From Pseudomonas chlororaphis (GTDB taxonomy: Bacteria; Pseudomonadota; Gammaproteobacteria; Pseudomonadales; Pseudomonadaceae): a stretch of DNA of 64,000 bases. The stretch is taken from contig NZ_MSCT01000020.1 in assembly GCF_001921865.1 (NCBI RefSeq), positions 620,001-684,000 on the forward strand, read 5' to 3'. Positions within the stretch are counted from its first letter, which is position 1; each line of letters starts with the position of its first letter. Below the pieces are notes generated by a model. The model ran no database searches. It saw only the letters and a program-made list of their open reading frames with translations, and was not told where the DNA came from. Positions 61,622 to 64,000 of the stretch are shown piece after piece. Made by a program: the position numbers and the translations under genes.

Positions 61622-61814
61622 GCACTATGACGTGCTGCGCGATGTGGCATTACGCATGATCGGACACGCGTAATGCTACAAGCGATCTACCGGCATTGAG
61701 TTCACGGTAGAGCTGGGGCTAGACAGGGGATAGATGATCCCAATTTGCCCGCAACGCAGCACCGGCCTCGAAGGGGTCACTCCCCCCGGGGCAGACCCGA
61801 TCTCACGCAACGTT

Positions 61815-61831
61815 TTAGGCAAATTCCTATA
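61815..61831. promoter_or_regulatory. TTAGGA-N4-TCCTA box 3 (degenerate)
   Basis: TTAGGCAAATTCCTATA lies just upstream of the histidine-phosphatase-like gene. It matches the RcsAB consensus at 11 of 14 positions. The gap 61622-61814 is otherwise featureless. Confidence 0.45.
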
Positions 61832-61857
61832 GAGGGCGATGATGCGCTGTTGCTTAA

Positions 61858-62616
61858 GTGTATTGCCCTAACAATCACCGAGTGATCTTCAAGTTGGAAA
61901 ACTTACCTCCACCGCCCAAGGCTGCCTTTCACCCCCGTTTTCACTATTGGCTGCTCGGCCTGACACTTGTCAACGTAGCCGCGCTGCTGTTTCTCGAAGT
62001 GCTCGAGCGCCAGGTGAAACCGGTTGACGGTACTCAGACTCTGGTTTTTTTGCGCCATGCAGAAAAGCCCAGCCAGGGCCTCGGCCAGTTGAACTGCCAG
62101 GGGCTCAACCGCGCCCTGGATCTCGCCACCCTGCTGCCCGAGCGTTTCGGCAAGGCCGACTACGTGTTCGCCGCCAACCCCTCCAGGCATGTCAAGGAAG
62201 GCAGCCAGGATCAACGCTATAACTATATCCGCCCACTGATGACGATCAGCCCCAGCGCCATCCACCTCGGCCTACCGGTGAATATCGACTTTGGCGCCAA
62301 TGACACTGACGAGTTGGCCGGCGAGCTTCTGAGCGGCAAGTATCACAACGCAACGGTCTACATTGCCTGGTCCCGTGGTTATCTGCCGGAATTGATCAAT
62401 GCCGTGGCTGGCAAGGCTCTGGGTGAGGAGCAGATGATTGCCGAGGATTGGCACCGCGATGATTTCGACACGCTCTATGTACTGACTCTGACCTGGCGTG
62501 ATGGCAACGCAAAGCTGCTCAGCCGAAGCCTGCCCCAAGGCCTCGACCATGGTGAGCCTGATTGCCCGACCCGACCCGTTGCGACTGCCTGGCTTCCAGA
62601 CCGATACCAGGATTAG
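61858..62616 (+). CDS. Membrane-anchored histidine-phosphatase-like protein
   Basis: This protein of up to 252 residues has one membrane helix (FHYWLLGLTLVNVAALLFLEVL) and then a histidine phosphatase domain. The phosphate-binding motif is present (LVFLRHAEKPSQG), as is the family block YNYIRPLMTISPSAIHLGLPVN. The second catalytic His, which I expect as WEH, seems to be replaced: the segment reads VYIAWSRGYLPEL. The enzyme may therefore be inactive or altered. The start is uncertain: GTG 61858 is the first codon in frame, but box 3 is only 27 bases upstream, and GTG 61882 or TTG 61894 may be the true start. Confidence 0.8.
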   Translation: MYCPNNHRVIFKLENLPPPPKAAFHPRFHYWLLGLTLVNVAALLFLEVLERQVKPVDGTQTLVFLRHAEKPSQGLGQLNCQGLNRALDLATLLPERFGKADYVFAANPSRHVKEGSQDQRYNYIRPLMTISPSAIHLGLPVNIDFGANDTDELAGELLSGKYHNATVYIAWSRGYLPELINAVAGKALGEEQMIAEDWHRDDFDTLYVLTLTWRDGNAKLLSRSLPQGLDHGEPDCPTRPVATAWLPDRYQD

Positions 62617-62725
62617 TGGCGGCTTACGACGTATAGGGCACGCGGGCGCGATTCGGCTGGCAGTGGCAAGACCTAGCGATCCGCCTCACGTTGGGTTTTC
62701 ACCACAACCACCAGACCGTCTCCAG

Positions 62726-63970
62726 CTATGTCTTATTGGCCATTGCAGTGACGGAACTCAGGTTCCCGATGGCGAGCACGCGCATGAACTCGTCCACCTC
62801 CAGAGGCACCGACAGGGCAAAGCCCTGTCCTATACGACACCCCCGCTCAAGCAGCGCGTCAATCTGCCACGAAGATTCAACTCCTTCAGCGACGATATTC
62901 AGTTCCATGGTCTGGCCTATCGATATCGCCGCGCAAACCGCCGCACGACAACCGGAGTCATGCTCCATGCCTTGTACGAAGCGACCATCAATTTTGAGTG
63001 TGGAAAATGGCATTTGAGTCAACAAGTCAATCGAAGCAAAGCCACAACCAAAATCATCCATCGCAATCGGGAAACCCCACATGCGCAGACATCCCAACTC
63101 CATCGACAAGGCGAGCCAATCACCCACCGGCACGTCTTCCGTCAACTCGATCGTGAGCAACGAATTAGGAACAGCGGCGTCTTGAAGCTGTCGGCCGAGC
63201 CAGCGACCAATCCCAGCAGTGGACAACGTCTCGGCCGAAGCATTTACGGCAATCGGCACCGCAATACCTCGACGGTACAGTTCACTCAAAAGCGCAATGA
63301 TCCTGGTCACCACCACATGAAAGAGCAGCAGTTCCAATCCGGCCTTGCGCGCTAGCGGCACAAAGGTCGACGGCCCAATAACCCCCTTGGACACATGACT
63401 CCAACGTGCTAACGCTTCGGCGCCTACAATCTCGCCGGTTTCCAGGTCGATTTGCGGTTGCAGCACTATTCTGAAACCGTTATCGGTCATGAGGGCACGC
63501 ACCAGTTCATGCATATTGGGTGCATGATTTTCGCCATACTGAGTTACATCCCCATTGGCTGCACTTTCCACTAGTGCGCTGGCGACATTCAAATCGACAT
63601 TAGCGCTGGACAACGAGAAGAGCAGGACTCTCACACCCGCACGCCCGGCCAAGCGTACATGCCACTCCAGCAATCCGCGCTCTTGTGCGCCGTACCATAT
63701 GACGACAGGCAAGTTCGACAATAGGCATTGCCGCTTGAGGTCAAGCAGCAATGCAGGCAAGGCCAACCCCTCGTCACACTCCACCGAGATCCCACTCAGC
63801 ACAACGTCAAACCGTCGCGTAGCCAGTGCACAGGCCGCCGCACTCAAGGTAGTCACGACCTGCGCCTCGTAGGTGAAAGATGGGGCGCAACCGATGCCGT
63901 CAATTGCCCCCACGATAAGCACCTGTGGCAACGTACTGTCTTGCTCTCCCTGCATCAGACGCGATGGCAT
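62726..63970 (-). CDS. Cyclic-di-GMP phosphodiesterase (EAL) with degenerate receiver domain
   Basis: The 414-residue protein has an N-terminal receiver-like domain (about 15-140) and a C-terminal EAL domain (about 165-405). EAL catalytic motifs are intact: VGAEALARW, VNASAET, TIELTED, MDDFGCGFASID, LKIDGRFVQ and VAEGVES, so it should cleave c-di-GMP to pGpG. The receiver lacks the phospho-acceptor Asp: the strand reads FDVVLSGIS where LLD would be expected, and the acidic pair after VLIV is absent. The layout resembles RocR/PvrR of P. aeruginosa. AGGATAGATACA precedes ATG 63970; TTG 63988 is an alternative. It is convergent with the phosphatase-like gene, 109 bases apart. Confidence 0.9.
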   Translation of the reverse strand: MPSRLMQGEQDSTLPQVLIVGAIDGIGCAPSFTYEAQVVTTLSAAACALATRRFDVVLSGISVECDEGLALPALLLDLKRQCLLSNLPVVIWYGAQERGLLEWHVRLAGRAGVRVLLFSLSSANVDLNVASALVESAANGDVTQYGENHAPNMHELVRALMTDNGFRIVLQPQIDLETGEIVGAEALARWSHVSKGVIGPSTFVPLARKAGLELLLFHVVVTRIIALLSELYRRGIAVPIAVNASAETLSTAGIGRWLGRQLQDAAVPNSLLTIELTEDVPVGDWLALSMELGCLRMWGFPIAMDDFGCGFASIDLLTQMPFSTLKIDGRFVQGMEHDSGCRAAVCAAISIGQTMELNIVAEGVESSWQIDALLERGCRIGQGFALSVPLEVDEFMRVLAIGNLSSVTAMANKT

Positions 63971-64000
63971 TGTATCTATCCTGTACAAGTAGCGATGCCA

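Overview
This is a chromosomal window from a Pseudomonas, most likely of the P. fluorescens/protegens/chlororaphis lineage. The evidence is high GC, Pseudomonas-type REP/REPIN elements between genes, and a gene order that follows, with small differences, the P. aeruginosa PA3974 (ladS) to PA4031 (ppa) stretch as I remember it. No database was searched; every assignment comes from reading the translated sequence.

Layout. 1-4.8 kb: 5' part of the sensor kinase gene ladS, diverging from thiamine (thiD, thiE) and tetrapyrrole (hemL) genes. 4.2-11.6 kb: a Sel1-repeat protein, a DUF1820 protein, then the miaB-phoH-ybeY-corC-lnt block and a YdcF-like protein. 11.7-19.4 kb: leuS-lptE-holA, a 53-residue arfA too short for a routine ORF list, a lipoprotein lytic transglycosylase and an LD-carboxypeptidase. 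19.5-31 kb, minus strand: lipoate genes (lipA, lipB, ybeD), the cell-elongation set (dacA, rlpA, sltB1, rodA, mrdA), then rlmH, rsfS, nadD and proA. 31-40.6 kb: an alkyl-purine DNA glycosylase, a DedA-PAP2 fusion, a LON-domain protein, lrgAB, a MaoC-like protein, a MORN-repeat lipoprotein with a C13 caspase-like protease domain, an atypical SDR, a YceK lipoprotein, ubiX and mpl. 40.7-48.5 kb: an ethanolamine module, with a divergent sigma-54 activator (eatR), a -24/-12 promoter, aldehyde dehydrogenase, permease and the B12-dependent lyase eutBC. 48.5-51.6 kb: a GNAT protein, DedA, mtfA and ppa.

From about 51.6 kb the character changes to long non-coding stretches, AT-rich patches and genes unrelated to housekeeping. 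This accessory segment holds a 1607-residue trimeric autotransporter adhesin with seven long near-identical repeats, a 316-bp tandem duplication that copied the adhesin's 3' end together with the 5' end of the next lipoprotein gene, the intact lipoprotein, a small exported protein, a lipoprotein carboxylesterase, a membrane-anchored histidine-phosphatase-like protein and an EAL protein with a degenerate receiver domain. Three palindromes of the form TTAGGA-N4-TCCTA (one degenerate) lie in its intergenic gaps. They resemble boxes bound by NarL/FixJ-type regulators such as RcsB and BvgA. My main hypothesis is a surface-adhesion regulon: adhesin, accessory lipoprotein and cyclic-di-GMP phosphodiesterase under one response regulator, probably encoded beyond the right edge.
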